This document shows positions 14,834-24,364 of a stretch of DNA of 64,000 nt, piece by piece. The notes under the pieces are model-generated. The model did not search any database. It worked only from the letters and a program-made list of their open reading frames with translations, and was not told the origin of the DNA. The DNA lies in the NCBI GenBank assembly GCA_035274425.1, contig DATEOC010000021.1, positions 1 through 64,000 of the forward strand, in the 5' to 3' direction. The DNA is from JADMIH01 sp035274425. GTDB lineage: Bacteria; Chloroflexota; Chloroflexia; QHBQ01; JADMIH01. Within the stretch, counting starts at the first letter, position 1. Each line of letters opens with the position of its first letter. Made by a program: the position numbers and the translations under genes.

Positions 14834-15670
14834 ATGGAACGACAGCCCTATGACATGGAAGCGCAAGCAGAGGTTTGGAGCCGTGCCGCTCCCACCTACA
14901 GCCACGTAGGCCCGCCCTACTTCCAGCATTTCGGCAAGCGCCTCGTGGCCCTGGCCCCCATTCAGCCAGGAGACAGCATCCTGGATGTAGCAGCAGGCAG
15001 GGGAGCGCTACTCTTCCCAGCCGCCGAAAAGGTTGGCCCGCAAGGCGAGGTCACGGGCGTAGATTATTCAGAGGGGATGGTCCAACAGACTGGCGCAGAA
15101 ATCGACACGTTCGGCATCAAGAACGCCCGCATGGCTCGCATGGACGCCGAGCATTTAGAATTCGCTGACGGTTCCTTCGATTGCCTGCTCTGCGGTTTCG
15201 CTCTTTTCTTCTTCCCTCACCCCGATACTGCCCTATCTGAGTTCCGCCGTGTGCTCAAGCCTGGCGGCCTCCTGGCTGTGAGCACCTGGGGCGCTGCCGA
15301 CCCACGCTGGAGCTGGCTTGGCGAGCTATTCGGACGCCCGAAACGCGAGGACGCTATTACGCGACCAGGCTTCGACCAACCCGAAGCCATGCGAACCATA
15401 ATCGAAGGCGCAGGCTTCACCGACATAGAGGTAGTCAAGGAGCAGATAGATGTGCTCTTTGCTGATGAGGAGGAGTGGTGGGCAACTTCGTGGTCCCACG
15501 GCGGCCGTTTCGCCCTGGAAAAGCTGGCGCCGGATGAGTTGGCGCGTACACAGGCTTACGCCCATGAGAATCTGCAAGCAATTAAGCAGCGCCACGGCAT
15601 TCCCTCCACGCTCCATGCCCTATTCACCTTTGCCAGAAAGCCTCATGAGAGTAGCCTTAGCAGTCAATAA
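14834..15670 (+). CDS. Class I SAM-dependent methyltransferase
   Basis: A 278-residue methyltransferase with the SAM-binding motif ILDVAAGRGALLFPAAE at about 50-66, acidic residue in GVDYSEGM, and motif IV-like CLLCGFALFFFPHPD. It resembles UbiE/COQ5 and other small-molecule methyltransferases (Methyltransf_11 type). The substrate is unknown. No strong ribosome site is visible. It converges on the cupin gene, sharing a heptad array only 15 bp long between the stops. Confidence 0.85.
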   Translation: MERQPYDMEAQAEVWSRAAPTYSHVGPPYFQHFGKRLVALAPIQPGDSILDVAAGRGALLFPAAEKVGPQGEVTGVDYSEGMVQQTGAEIDTFGIKNARMARMDAEHLEFADGSFDCLLCGFALFFFPHPDTALSEFRRVLKPGGLLAVSTWGAADPRWSWLGELFGRPKREDAITRPGFDQPEAMRTIIEGAGFTDIEVVKEQIDVLFADEEEWWATSWSHGGRFALEKLAPDELARTQAYAHENLQAIKQRHGIPSTLHALFTFARKPHESSLSSQ

Positions 15671-15689
15671 CTCACGCATCACGCATCAG
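15671..15689. repeat. Short heptad array between convergent genes
   Basis: Two to three CACGCAT units. Read on the minus strand they are TGATGCG, and the first TGA is the stop codon of the cupin gene. Confidence 0.75.
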
Positions 15690-16255
15690 CAAATATCATC
15701 TTCTTCCGCCTCTATTCTATCGAGCGTCGCCAGCTTCGGTATCGTGCTCTCGAACAGGGCACGCAGGCTCCTCATATACGCCGCGCCTGCCTCCTCATTC
15801 TCCTCAGGCGGTGCCCACGGCGCGAACTCCTTGTGTGTCTCCGGGTCATACGGCCCTTGTATTACCTCGAACATCACCGTCCCGCTCTCCAGCGACACTA
15901 TCGAGTGCCAGGCCCCCTCAGGTACCTCGGTCCCCCTGACCGGCCCGCTCGCGCTCACTACAATCCCCTCGAGCACCCGGCCATTATCCCCGAAGCGCAC
16001 CACCAACAGGCTCCCCCGCAAGGCCGCAAACGCCTCCCTCTTCCCAGGAACAGGATGCCTGTGCGGGCGTACGTAACTCTCCGGCTCCAGCGCATTCAGC
16101 ATCCGCTGTACCGCTTCCCCGTGCTCGTGGAACCTTATGATGCTCCTCTTGCGCGCGCTCTCCCGCGCCGCCCGAACGACTTCGTCAAGCAGCTCCTCAC
16201 CGAACGGTATCAGCGCCAACGGGTCGCTATCGTTAGATGCGTAGTGTTGAGACAT
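15686..16255 (-). CDS. WbuC-family cupin metalloprotein
   Basis: A 189-residue single-domain cupin of the WbuC type, a family often linked to polysaccharide gene clusters but here alone. EAVQRMLNALEPESYVRPHR is the family core with the metal-binding His pair (PHRHP), and the second cupin motif lies around VPEGAWHSIVSLESG. GGGAGGAT precedes ATG 16255. Its stop codon is provided by a TGATGCG heptad. Enzymatic role unknown. Confidence 0.8.
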   Translation of the reverse strand: MSQHYASNDSDPLALIPFGEELLDEVVRAARESARKRSIIRFHEHGEAVQRMLNALEPESYVRPHRHPVPGKREAFAALRGSLLVVRFGDNGRVLEGIVVSASGPVRGTEVPEGAWHSIVSLESGTVMFEVIQGPYDPETHKEFAPWAPPEENEEAGAAYMRSLRALFESTIPKLATLDRIEAEEDDIC

Positions 16256-16264
16256 ATCCTCCCC

Positions 16265-16426
16265 TGAAACGTGATGCGTGATGCGTGAACCGCCAAGACG
16301 CCAAGAGCGCCAAGATACCGCCAAGATTATTTATGGATTAGTTGTATTGTCGTCGGTCGTCGGTCGTCGGTCGTCGGTCGTCGGTCGCCCGTCGTCTATC
16401 CCGCACTCCGCACTCCGCACTCCGTC
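16265..16426. repeat. Composite heptad array between the VOC and cupin genes
   Basis: In plus order: GTGATGC (16265-16288), CGCCAAG (16289-16325), GTCGGTC (16346-16392) and ACTCCGC (16400-16425). On the minus strand it begins 2 bp after the VOC stop and ends before the cupin ribosome site. Confidence 0.9.
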
Positions 16427-16427
16427 C

Positions 16428-17204
16428 TCACACCACTCCCATCAACACCCCATGCATCCTCTCAGGGTCGAAGCTATCGGCAGCAGAGAGGGCATCGGCC
16501 CTTAGCGCCAGCGAGAATGGCCCCTCGCCTCGCGTTTCATAATACGCCTCTATCGGCCCGCCCACCGGCTCCACGAGTGTTATTGTCGCTGCCCGATCTC
16601 CCTCGCCAACCTTGAAGTCCGCTATAGACTCGCTCGCTGAGGCCCCGGAGCGTTCCTGCGTGACCCCAAGCAGTGCTGCATACCTCGGCGCGCTCGCCTT
16701 CAAATCGGCTACCGCGATAGTCACACCTGCAATCCCCTTCACCCCGTTTGCGTGCAGCCGCGCCGGCCCATGTGGTACTCGCAAGTCCCTGGCCGTTACG
16801 TCCGCGCACAAGAAAGGCAAATCTCGCGTGCCAGACCACGCCGTCTCCCACTCTATATTCACCCCGTCAGGGCGCGTCCTCCCGCCCCTCCGAGGCCCCT
16901 CCAGGTCCAGCCCGCGCCTCTCAATCGCCGCTACGTCCGCTACAATATCCTCAGGCAGCAGCGCGAATGTCACCAACCCCTCCTCGCCGTGCTTTCTATA
17001 GAAAGGGTGCTCCTCAGGGGGCGCATCCATAAATGCTACCAGCTCCAGGTACGACTCATCCTCAAATGCCACCAGCGCGTTATGCGTCACCCCACCAGTG
17101 TGCTCCCCGCCCCGCACCACCGTGAACCCCATCGCCGCAAAGTCCGCGCTCGCCCTATCCAGATCATGCACCACAATCACCACGTGGTCTATACCCTTCA
17201 GCAT
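16428..17204 (-). CDS. VOC/glyoxalase-like protein
   Basis: A 258-residue protein of the vicinal-oxygen-chelate superfamily, closest in style to Glyoxalase_3 members. The N-terminal module starts LKGIDHVVIVVHDLDRA, with the metal-type His at 7 and a YLELVAF strand. A second diverged module starts near GVKGIAGVTIAVADLKAS. Reaction unknown. GAGGTAAAGGG lies upstream of ATG 17204. Heptad arrays flank both ends. Confidence 0.8.
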   Translation of the reverse strand: MLKGIDHVVIVVHDLDRASADFAAMGFTVVRGGEHTGGVTHNALVAFEDESYLELVAFMDAPPEEHPFYRKHGEEGLVTFALLPEDIVADVAAIERRGLDLEGPRRGGRTRPDGVNIEWETAWSGTRDLPFLCADVTARDLRVPHGPARLHANGVKGIAGVTIAVADLKASAPRYAALLGVTQERSGASASESIADFKVGEGDRAATITLVEPVGGPIEAYYETRGEGPFSLALRADALSAADSFDPERMHGVLMGVV

Positions 17205-17221
17205 CCCTTTACCTCTATTCG

Positions 17222-17388
17222 CATTGTCGCGTGAAACGTGATGCGTACCAGATTAATCACAAAGAACACAAAGACGCAAAGAACACAAAGAATTAATGGT
17301 TTATTATCACGCTTCACGCCTCACGTTTCACGCATCATCGTCCGTCGTCCGTCGTCCGTCGTCCGTCGTCCGTCGTCCGTCGTCCGAC
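17222..17388. repeat. Composite heptad array between the holin-like and VOC genes
   Basis: In plus order: GTGAAAC/GTGATGC (17229-17248), ACAAAGA-type (17254-17293), CACGCTT/ACGTTTC (17308-17336), then about seven GTCCGTC units (17339-17387). The last unit touches the stop codon of the holin-like gene. Confidence 0.9.
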
Positions 17389-17778
17389 CTACGCCTCGAC
17401 GTTCTCGTGCGTCACCGCATTCACCACTATGCTAACTACGAACACAGCGATAGCCCCGATCAGCGCGCCGCCCCAACCCAATTCGACCCTTCTGCCGCTA
17501 AAGACTGAAGTCAGGGTTGCCGCCAGGAAGAACATCAGTACATTGATGACTATGCCGAACAGCCCCATTGTCAGGCATGTAATAGGGAGCGCCAGTATCT
17601 TCAATATAGGCCTGATGAAGGTATTGATCAGCGCCAGCACCGCCGCGAATATAAGCAGTGTTGTCCAATCCCCGTACTGTATCGGCGGCGTCAAGTCCTT
17701 GAAGACCTGTGGCAGCCCCCACGTCACCAAAAATACCGCGATCACATAGATCACGAACCGCAAAAGTAGCGTCCTCAC
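17389..17778 (-). CDS. Phage-holin-family (PF04020-like) membrane protein
   Basis: A 129-residue four-helix membrane protein. The central TFIRPILKILALPITCLTMG with the following GLFGIVINVLMFF is typical of the 'phage holin family IV' proteins that are chromosomal and of unknown role. No phage genes are near, so a lysis role is unlikely. A TATAAT (17826-17831, minus strand) lies 48 bp upstream. Confidence 0.8.
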   Translation of the reverse strand: MRTLLLRFVIYVIAVFLVTWGLPQVFKDLTPPIQYGDWTTLLIFAAVLALINTFIRPILKILALPITCLTMGLFGIVINVLMFFLAATLTSVFSGRRVELGWGGALIGAIAVFVVSIVVNAVTHENVEA

Positions 17779-17825
17779 AAGCGCTTACCTCCTCATTAGC
17801 TTATACAATAATCTAATCTAGACCC

Positions 17826-17831
17826 ATTATA
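17826..17831 (-). promoter_or_regulatory. -10 box for the holin-like gene
   Basis: TATAAT on the minus strand, 48 bp before the ATG at 17778. No recognisable -35. Confidence 0.4.
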
Positions 17832-17855
17832 GCATAGTGCGGCGCACTCAGCCTC

Positions 17856-19265
17856 TTATCGATGCCCAATCGAAGGCACAGCAACAGGTATGGTCTGTAC
17901 CGGCCCGTATACTGTCTGCACGGGCGTTGGCACTGTTTGCACTGAGGGTGGAACTGTGGGCTGTGGTGTGGCGCATGGCGCGTTTCCTGGGCGTAGCACA
18001 AATCCTCTAGATTGGGAACCCTCATCCTCACCAGCCATCCCAACCCCCACAGCCCACACGTCATTTCCCGCTATGACAATATCTGTAAGCACCCTTATCT
18101 GCCCTAAATTCTGCGCGCCACTCGCCGGACAGGGTATCGCTATCCACTCCGTTCCATCCCAATGTACAACCGTAACTTCTACCGGCCACATTCCGTTCCA
18201 AGAACCAACTGCCCACACATCATGCGAAGCGCGGTCTGCAACCGCGTGTAGGGAGCTTTGCACTTGATAAGCTATCTCATCGTCGGATACCTTATAAGCC
18301 ATCTTGCTATCTGGTTGCGTAATCAGGCTCCACGTTCGTCCATCCCAATGCATAACGATGGGCCATTCGAACGGGAGTCTATTGCCCGGCCAGTTATCAG
18401 TTGCGTATCCCACAGCCCATACATCATCAGAAGCAACGGCTGATACGCCCTCGAGTATGTTACCAAGTTCCTCGTTTCCAGGTCCTAAAATCCCAACCAG
18501 GTCCGATAGGCTTGCAGAACGTATATTTGGACTGGCTATACGCTCCCATACCGCGCCATCCCAATGCATGGTAAGGGTATCGCCACCGCTTGACCCTACT
18601 GCCCACATATCTCGCGCCGTGATAGCCACTATTTTGTTGAGTTTCCCTCGCGATTCAGGCACAGGCACAACTTCCCATTGCTCTCCATCCCAATGTATTA
18701 CCAGTGGGCCTTTACTTGCAGACCCCACTGCCCACACGTCGTTTGACCCCAATGCAGCCACTCCCGTTAATTCACTCTCACCTGCTCCGACGTTTGGACT
18801 CGGAATTACCTTCCATTCCGTTCCGTCCCAATGCGCCACCAGCGTACTCGATTTCCAATTCTTATCTTCATACTTCCCCACAGCCCATACATCATCGCTC
18901 GATGCCCCGGCTACATCCCATAGCTCATGCCTTACGGCACCCTCGCCAACGTTGATACTGGCAACCAGCTTCCACGTCGTCCCGTCCCAATGCGTTATCG
19001 CTCCCTCGGCGGGTATAGCCACGGGTATACCACTTCCAAGACGATAGCCCCCTTTACCGGGAGTGGAGCCAACTGCCCATAAATCGTTCGTACCGGTAAC
19101 TCCTATACCAAACAACCGCCCAACTCCCTCAATAGTCCACATTTGAGCGGGTCGCGCAGCTACGTCAGTCGAATGCATCGCTCGTTCCGGCCCATCAGCA
19201 AACAAGGCCAGCATCATAATCCCCAATGCAGCCCCAGCCGGAACTATCAACCTCAACCGCCCCAT
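17856..19265 (-). CDS. Secreted seven-unit WAVG-repeat protein, probable beta-propeller
   Basis: A 469-residue exported protein. After a signal peptide (MGRLRLIVPAGAALGIMML) there are exactly seven units, each with a turn of the type (D/N)-(V/L/M)-W-A-V-G, followed by a 'HWDGTxW' strand motif. Seven such units fit a seven-bladed propeller; this is inference. The C-terminus is a short Pro/Thr/Val linker without SLH repeats, unlike its two relatives at 24820 and 28326. GAGGG lies 9 nt before ATG 19265. Ligand unknown. Confidence 0.75.
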   Translation of the reverse strand: MGRLRLIVPAGAALGIMMLALFADGPERAMHSTDVAARPAQMWTIEGVGRLFGIGVTGTNDLWAVGSTPGKGGYRLGSGIPVAIPAEGAITHWDGTTWKLVASINVGEGAVRHELWDVAGASSDDVWAVGKYEDKNWKSSTLVAHWDGTEWKVIPSPNVGAGESELTGVAALGSNDVWAVGSASKGPLVIHWDGEQWEVVPVPESRGKLNKIVAITARDMWAVGSSGGDTLTMHWDGAVWERIASPNIRSASLSDLVGILGPGNEELGNILEGVSAVASDDVWAVGYATDNWPGNRLPFEWPIVMHWDGRTWSLITQPDSKMAYKVSDDEIAYQVQSSLHAVADRASHDVWAVGSWNGMWPVEVTVVHWDGTEWIAIPCPASGAQNLGQIRVLTDIVIAGNDVWAVGVGMAGEDEGSQSRGFVLRPGNAPCATPQPTVPPSVQTVPTPVQTVYGPVQTIPVAVPSIGHR

Positions 19266-19378
19266 TTCCAATCCCTCTTAAAGAGCGAAAGGGGCGCACC
19301 ATTACGCCCCCGCCACCCATTCACGCGCTCACCTGTCCACTCCGGCGCATTCTACATTCCATCTCTCACAATCCTCAT

Positions 19379-19460
19379 AAAATCTCTGCGTCTCTGCGCC
19401 TCTGCGGTGAACCCCTAAATCTTTGTGATCTTCGTGTCTTTGTGTTCTTTGTGATTAAGA
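19379..19460 (-). repeat. Heptad-type array after dnaJ
   Basis: TCTCTGCG-type units (19380-19411) and CTTTGTG-type units (19420-19460). On the dnaJ strand they are purine-rich and begin 1-3 bp after its stop. No pyrimidine-rich half precedes the next gene. Confidence 0.8.
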
Positions 19461-19461
19461 A

Positions 19462-20610
19462 TCACCCACTAAGCGCGTCCTTTATCTTCCCGAACAGCCC
19501 CTTCTCCTGGCCCGTGCCCGCGCTCGTATCGCCCAGGGTCCTAGCCAGCTCCTTCAGCAATCTCTTCTGCTCCTCCGTCAGGTTGGTCGGCACCTGCACG
19601 TCGACATGCACCATCATATCCCCTCTACCCGACCCCCTCATGTAGGGCACCCCATAATTCTTGATCCTGAACACCTTGCCGTTCTGCGTCCCGGCAGGCA
19701 CCTTCAGCGCCGCCGTATCGCCATCCACAGTCGGCACCCGAATCTCCGCCCCCAGCGCCGCCTGCGCGATATTCAGGTTCAGCCCAAGCACAATATCGTT
19801 CCCATCCCTCTTGAAGAGCTTGTGCGCCTTCGTATTCACCTCTATATACAGGTCCCCGGGAGGCGCGCCTCTCTGCCCCGCCTCTCCCTCGTTCGATAGC
19901 CGTATCTGCGACCCATCCTCAATCCCCGCCGGTATCTTCACCACCAGCTTGCGCGTCTCGCGCACCCTCCCGTCACCTCTACACACCGTGCAAGGCGTGG
20001 TAATAACCTGCCCCTCGCCGTGACACCTGTCGCAAGGCACGACAGAGACGAACTGCCCGAATATGCTCTGCTGCGCCCGCCTGATCTCTCCCTTGCCGTT
20101 GCACGCGGGGCAAAGCTGCTTGCTCGTTCCAGGCTCGGCTCCGACTCCGCCGCAATGCGTGCAGAGCGCCAGGCGCGGCACCTCGACTTCCTTCTCCGTG
20201 CCGAAAATCGCCTCCTCGAACTCCACCGTCAGGCTGTACGCCAGGTGCGACCCTCTAGATGGACGCCGCCCCGCGGCAGTCCTCCCACCCGTAGCCGATG
20301 TGAAGAAGGTCTCGAATATATCGGAGAAGCTGCCGAACCCCCCGAACGGGTCGAACCCGGCCCCTCCACCTCCGCCTGCGCCCGACACCGCGGCGTGCCC
20401 GAACCTGTCGTAAGCCGCTCGCTTGTCGTCGTCTATGAGCACCTCGTAAGCCTCAGCCACCTCCTTGAACTTCGCCTCGGCGTCGGGTGCCTTGTTCACG
20501 TCGGGGTGCAGCTCCCGCGCCTTCGAGCGGAAGGACTTCTTGATCTCCTCCGCGCTGGCCGTCCGGTTCACGCTCAACACCTCGTAGTAGTCACGCTTAG
20601 TCTGTGCCAT
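19462..20610 (-). CDS. dnaJ: Chaperone protein DnaJ
   Basis: A 382-residue Hsp40 that stimulates DnaK ATPase and delivers substrates. The J domain (1-70) has the HPD motif in LHPDVNK. The Gly/Phe region is about 78-98. Four zinc repeats follow: CTHCGGVG, CPACNGKG, CDRCHGEG and CTVCRGDG; the C-terminal substrate domains come last. It is not in the hrcA-grpE-dnaK operon and has no CIRCE. A TATAAT (20732-20737, minus strand) lies about 120 bp upstream. Confidence 0.95.
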   Translation of the reverse strand: MAQTKRDYYEVLSVNRTASAEEIKKSFRSKARELHPDVNKAPDAEAKFKEVAEAYEVLIDDDKRAAYDRFGHAAVSGAGGGGGAGFDPFGGFGSFSDIFETFFTSATGGRTAAGRRPSRGSHLAYSLTVEFEEAIFGTEKEVEVPRLALCTHCGGVGAEPGTSKQLCPACNGKGEIRRAQQSIFGQFVSVVPCDRCHGEGQVITTPCTVCRGDGRVRETRKLVVKIPAGIEDGSQIRLSNEGEAGQRGAPPGDLYIEVNTKAHKLFKRDGNDIVLGLNLNIAQAALGAEIRVPTVDGDTAALKVPAGTQNGKVFRIKNYGVPYMRGSGRGDMMVHVDVQVPTNLTEEQKRLLKELARTLGDTSAGTGQEKGLFGKIKDALSG

Positions 20611-20846
20611 CTATTTTATCTTCCCTTAAGCTCTCTGTAATTAGCTATCAGCAGTCAGGTTTATTGCCTGCAAACAGCCCTATTGTGGTCAAGCAAAATG
20701 GGCGAACATGAGTCCGCCACTGTCATCTTCTATTATAACATTTACGTTTAGCTTATTGATATGTTGCGTAAGCTGTACCCTGTAATGCCCTGGATATGAA
20801 GAAACAAGATCATCCCAATGTAGACCTGATAGACCCTAGATTGTGA

Positions 20847-22040
20847 TCATTCTATATTAGTGTCGTCTTTCACATAGAGACGACCATTGACTTGTAATTT
20901 GAATGCATCCCTGTTGATCAATTCGCTTACAGCCTTTGTCACTTGGTGATAAGGCACATTTAGTTTGTTAGCAACCTCCCTAGCAGCACCTTTTGGCCAG
21001 GGTTGCTCAGGCATTAGAGTACGCACCTGCTCCAAGAACTCCTCGCTGGGAACAAAGGTAATATTGCTGATGGTGATTTCTTTTACTCCTACATTGATAG
21101 GGGTACGGAAAACACGCAAGCGTGAACCACAGGAGCCGCATTGAATTTCCAACGCAGTACCAGGCATAGGGTCGAGCGAGAGGGTCATATTTTCTTCACA
21201 GGTTGGGCACACAATCTCTTCTAGCACAAAACTACGAAGTTTGAGCGTAAAACCATCGTTCATGTATTGTGAGTATAACTCAGTCTTGCAGTGAGGACAG
21301 GCAATAGCCTTATAACTATTATCCCTTGGTTTTTGTTCATAACGAAGAGGTTGTCCACAGGCAAGGCATTCCTTCTCCACAAGTAACTTACTCCTTGAAC
21401 CTACAGCTCTCTTTAGTGGTACCCCCGTGATCTGGGATGCCAATAATCGGACGTCATTTTTTAGCTGATCGAAATCGCTCCGCAAGGCAGAAGTATCGGT
21501 ATCTTCCTCTGTACTGGCATCTTCCCGATCTGTGTTCTCCAACCATTCGAGTCTAGTTACTAGCTCCCTAAGTGTTTCTTCACGCTCCTCCTGTTCTTCG
21601 CGCTGTGCGGTGATTTCCTCGCCGATCACTCCTTGCCAATCGCTGAGGGATTTATCATTTGCAGATTTCAACGTATTTATGACATGTATAGCACCCTCAA
21701 TTCTCAGATTTCGGGCAAGTAACGCTACCGTAGGAGAGTCGTAGTCTGTCGCTTTCAACTCCTGTTGCAAAAAGACTGAGAGCCGATCTAATTCATTGGA
21801 CAGATTCGTTACTTTTTCTGCTGCTTTGAGAGCGAATAACCGCAGATTCTTATCAAAGGAATACTCTGCGTAGTGACGCGAGGCAATCCATGATGCCAAA
21901 GTCGAAAAGGCAGTCAAGACAATACTCAATAGTAATGCCTCAGTCGAAGTGAGTTCGCGGGAAGCTACTATCCATAAGCATACAGCAGCGCCAATGCTCA
22001 ATACCCCTATAATAGCAGGTGTTAGCCAGCGATTCTCCAT
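20847..22040 (-). CDS. Membrane-anchored coiled-coil / zinc-ribbon protein, unknown
   Basis: A 397-residue protein not recognised as a family. It has two N-terminal membrane segments (TPAIIGVLSIGAAVCLWIVA and LLLSIVLTAFSTLASWIA). A charged coiled coil follows at about 130-200 (EEQEEREETLRELVTRLEWL). Two zinc-ribbon-like units follow: CLACGQ...CPHCKTE, and CPTCEEN...CGSCGS. The C-terminus looks like a winged helix (AAREVANKLNVPYHQVTKAV). AGGAGG precedes ATG 22040. It may be a membrane-tethered sensor or nucleic-acid-binding protein. It is codirectional with the HTH gene upstream. Confidence 0.65.
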   Translation of the reverse strand: MENRWLTPAIIGVLSIGAAVCLWIVASRELTSTEALLLSIVLTAFSTLASWIASRHYAEYSFDKNLRLFALKAAEKVTNLSNELDRLSVFLQQELKATDYDSPTVALLARNLRIEGAIHVINTLKSANDKSLSDWQGVIGEEITAQREEQEEREETLRELVTRLEWLENTDREDASTEEDTDTSALRSDFDQLKNDVRLLASQITGVPLKRAVGSRSKLLVEKECLACGQPLRYEQKPRDNSYKAIACPHCKTELYSQYMNDGFTLKLRSFVLEEIVCPTCEENMTLSLDPMPGTALEIQCGSCGSRLRVFRTPINVGVKEITISNITFVPSEEFLEQVRTLMPEQPWPKGAAREVANKLNVPYHQVTKAVSELINRDAFKLQVNGRLYVKDDTNIE

Positions 22041-22225
22041 TTTTGCCTCCTAGTTTCCTCATCAATACCTTCTGCTCGTCCAAAGCAAGAAGGGATTAAT
22101 GCTCGAGTAAAGCATTATGGGTATGATCTGTATAGGAGCACACCACATAGCTTTACACAGCTATAGTACCAAACTTCTGTTAACTTATCAATGATGCATG
22201 GATTACTGGCGCTCTTAAACAAAAC

Positions 22226-22250
22226 GAGAAAGTGCAGCAAGCACTCTCTC
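22226..22250 (-). terminator. Terminator for the HTH gene
   Basis: GAGAAAGTGC and GCACTCTCTC pair with one mismatch around a 5-nt loop. On the minus strand it is followed by the T-rich GTTTTGTTT. Confidence 0.65.
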
Positions 22251-22329
22251 ATCCCTCTTATCCTCGAATCTCTTTTCCTATTGTACCCTCATTCCACTAA
22301 TCAATTTGTGTCCCTTTCTTGCTTTGCAT

Positions 22330-22767
22330 TTAACCCGCTTTTTGAATGTTAGCTTCTGTGGTTTCGCTCTTCAGAGACACATCGTGGTCGGTGACAGACT
22401 GAGCGTTCACACTGCTTCGAAGTTCCCTGCCCCTCTCGGTAACGTGTGGTTGAACTATTTCTAGATTGGGCTGGCGAGATTCTCGTAACCCTTGGAGCCT
22501 AACTTCCTGAAGGATTAAAGTCAACTCATCGATGTGACGCCGGAGCCAATCACGTTCTGCGCGTAACGCCTCTAGAATAGACTGAGTATCTGTGCTAGTA
22601 GGAGCCTCTTGCATCTCAGGCTGCTCCTCTGGCAAATTGATCAGCCAGCGTCCATTGATCTTCTGACCTGACAGTTTACCAGACCGAAGGTATCTTCTGA
22701 CTGTTTGAGTACTCACTAGTAGCTCTTGTGCTGTCTCTTCAATTGTCGCCATTGCAGAACGCCTCAT
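22330..22767 (-). CDS. Helix-turn-helix (excisionase/MerR-type) protein
   Basis: A 145-residue protein. Residues 6-50 (MATIEETAQELLVSTQTVRR with YLRSGKLSGQKINGRWLI) form a HTH_17-like excisionase-type domain. After it come a Glu-rich linker and a coiled coil (LEALRAERDWLRRHIDELTL), so it probably dimerises. GAGGT lies 8 nt before ATG 22767; the ATG at 22752 is an alternative. No phage or integrase gene accompanies it. Confidence 0.7.
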   Translation of the reverse strand: MRRSAMATIEETAQELLVSTQTVRRYLRSGKLSGQKINGRWLINLPEEQPEMQEAPTSTDTQSILEALRAERDWLRRHIDELTLILQEVRLQGLRESRQPNLEIVQPHVTERGRELRSSVNAQSVTDHDVSLKSETTEANIQKAG

Positions 22768-23284
22768 ATTACTTACCTCTATAAGTTAGTCAATGTCTAA
22801 TCAATTTACCCAAATAATGTGTAAAAGTGGGTCGCATGTATAATCGTATGCTACATTTGTAGCAGGATAAGAACAACCCAAAGGCTAACAGGCCGTATAG
22901 TGCCACACCTGCCTGTGAGGTAGAGCCAAGAGAAGATTTATGTTTGACTGGGGATTGTTTTCGCATTATATCAGCCCATTAAGGTTGTCAAACCGGGAAA
23001 ACCCAATCTGACGCCTGCAAAGTTGAAATGATATTTTTCCATATACCACTGTTTATAGTTATAAGTTGAAGTTGGATGTACCAGCACATTCGTTCCAATT
23101 ATAACCGGAATTATCGCATTTGTCAATATGTAGTGTTCTGATTACTGGCTGACTACATTATTTTGTGCTTTCCGTTCGGCCATAACACTTAGATCGTAGA
23201 TATCTGGGACATAAAGCTTGGAGCAATCGGTTGTGGTGGTATATGGGTATCACTAATGGTCGTCCTTAGAAGAGGAGGAAAATA
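22768..23284. other. 517-bp AT-rich divergent intergenic region
   Basis: This lies between the minus-strand HTH gene and a plus-strand small gene. It is visibly more AT-rich than its surroundings. I see no ORF with a ribosome site, no heptad array and no convincing hairpin. It presumably holds the promoters of both genes. Confidence 0.5.
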
Positions 23285-23653
23285 ATGAAGACTAGCAATA
23301 ACAGACCTGACAGAAGCAAAATATATATCTACAGACGTACTGAGGCGCTGAGAAATCCGGGGAGCAGAAGTTGCAAAAATAACAGCCGTCAGGGAACCTT
23401 CAAACAATCACTGGTGGGCAGTAGGACATACGCGTGGAAACGTAGAAACCACCCACGACGTATCCCTCTTGGACAGCTTTCGCCATCGCTGAAGTTGTTT
23501 ACTGGCGTAGCTTTGATACTAATATTTGTGGCTATATACTTATATCTCGCTCAACAGCAACACTTGACTGAGGAGCAGAAGCAGATGCTTGATACTCTTA
23601 ATACTCTCATACACATTAGCGCAGGAGTGATCTTTGGAAGGTTAATCAGCTAA
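23285..23653 (+). CDS. Small single-pass membrane protein, unknown
   Basis: A 122-residue protein with a strongly basic N-terminal half (many Arg/Asn), one membrane segment (LFTGVALILIFVAIYLYLA) near 70-90 and a short amphipathic tail. The strong AGAGGAGG 5 nt before ATG 23285 supports expression. Function unknown. Confidence 0.5.
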   Translation: MKTSNNRPDRSKIYIYRRTEALRNPGSRSCKNNSRQGTFKQSLVGSRTYAWKRRNHPRRIPLGQLSPSLKLFTGVALILIFVAIYLYLAQQQHLTEEQKQMLDTLNTLIHISAGVIFGRLIS

Positions 23654-24315
23654 TCATCCATTGTATAAGCAATATGTGTAACATCGTACACTACCTTCGG
23701 TTTTCTCTTGTCCAAGAGAGGCCGAAACCGATGTTAAGTGCCTTCGCTGTCACCATGACTGCTACAACTTAAACGAAAGAGCTGGCCCACCATTATCTTT
23801 CACCTTAACAGCTTATGCTCCATACCCACCCTCTCCAAACTTCTAGACCCCCCCTCCCGTTCCTAATACGCTGCACACCACTGCCCCATCGACAGAAGTG
23901 TGCCAATGTGCTTTGAGACCGAACGCATCACCTCAGCCGGCGTCTTTAGACGCCGGGCGGGCACCAAAACCAACCAATTTTCAATTTCCCTCCAAATTGG
24001 CCCCCAAAACGTGTCCCAAAATGACCCCAAAGTGGGATTAATTAATATAGAGGATGCATACTCCACCCCTGTGACGCAGCAGAGGTGCCAACTCAAGGGA
24101 CCCGCTGGTGCCCCTATCCTGGGAGAAATCCCCCAGCTTCCACATGAACATGGAAGCCCCTCTGTGCTTACCCACAGAGCCTTACAAGCTAATAACCCTG
24201 AGCGCGAACCACCAATTCAGCACTCAGCCGCAAAACCTAAACCAGTTGCGACGATAGGGGCACCCCTCACGCGGCCACCAACTCTATCTCCCTGCCCGCC
24301 ATCCGCCCCCATCGC
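23654..24315. other. Intergenic stretch without a supported gene
   Basis: A long open frame runs through this region into the small gene at 24365, but its translation (Pro/Gln-rich, no domain, no ribosome site) does not look like protein. Nothing else is evident. Confidence 0.45.
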
Positions 24316-24350
24316 CAACTCAAAACTCAAAACTAAGAACTCAAAACCCC
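24316..24350 (+). repeat. Heptad array (CTCAAAA)n before a small gene
   Basis: Four to five units of the same family as at 7568, ending next to the AAAGGA ribosome site of the gene at 24365. Confidence 0.8.
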
Positions 24351-24364
24351 GAAAGGATACTACC

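Noticed and set aside
13984..17388. Possible parS sites near parAB
   Set aside because: The heptads contain GTTTCACG, half of the parS consensus, but no full TGTTTCACGTGAAACA-like palindrome was seen.
17389..17778. Prophage signal from the holin-family gene
   Set aside because: No other phage genes are nearby; this family is common as an ordinary chromosomal membrane protein.
23900..24364. Long N-terminal extension of the small gene at 24365
   Set aside because: No ribosome site, low-complexity translation and a heptad array directly before the internal ATG favour the short gene.
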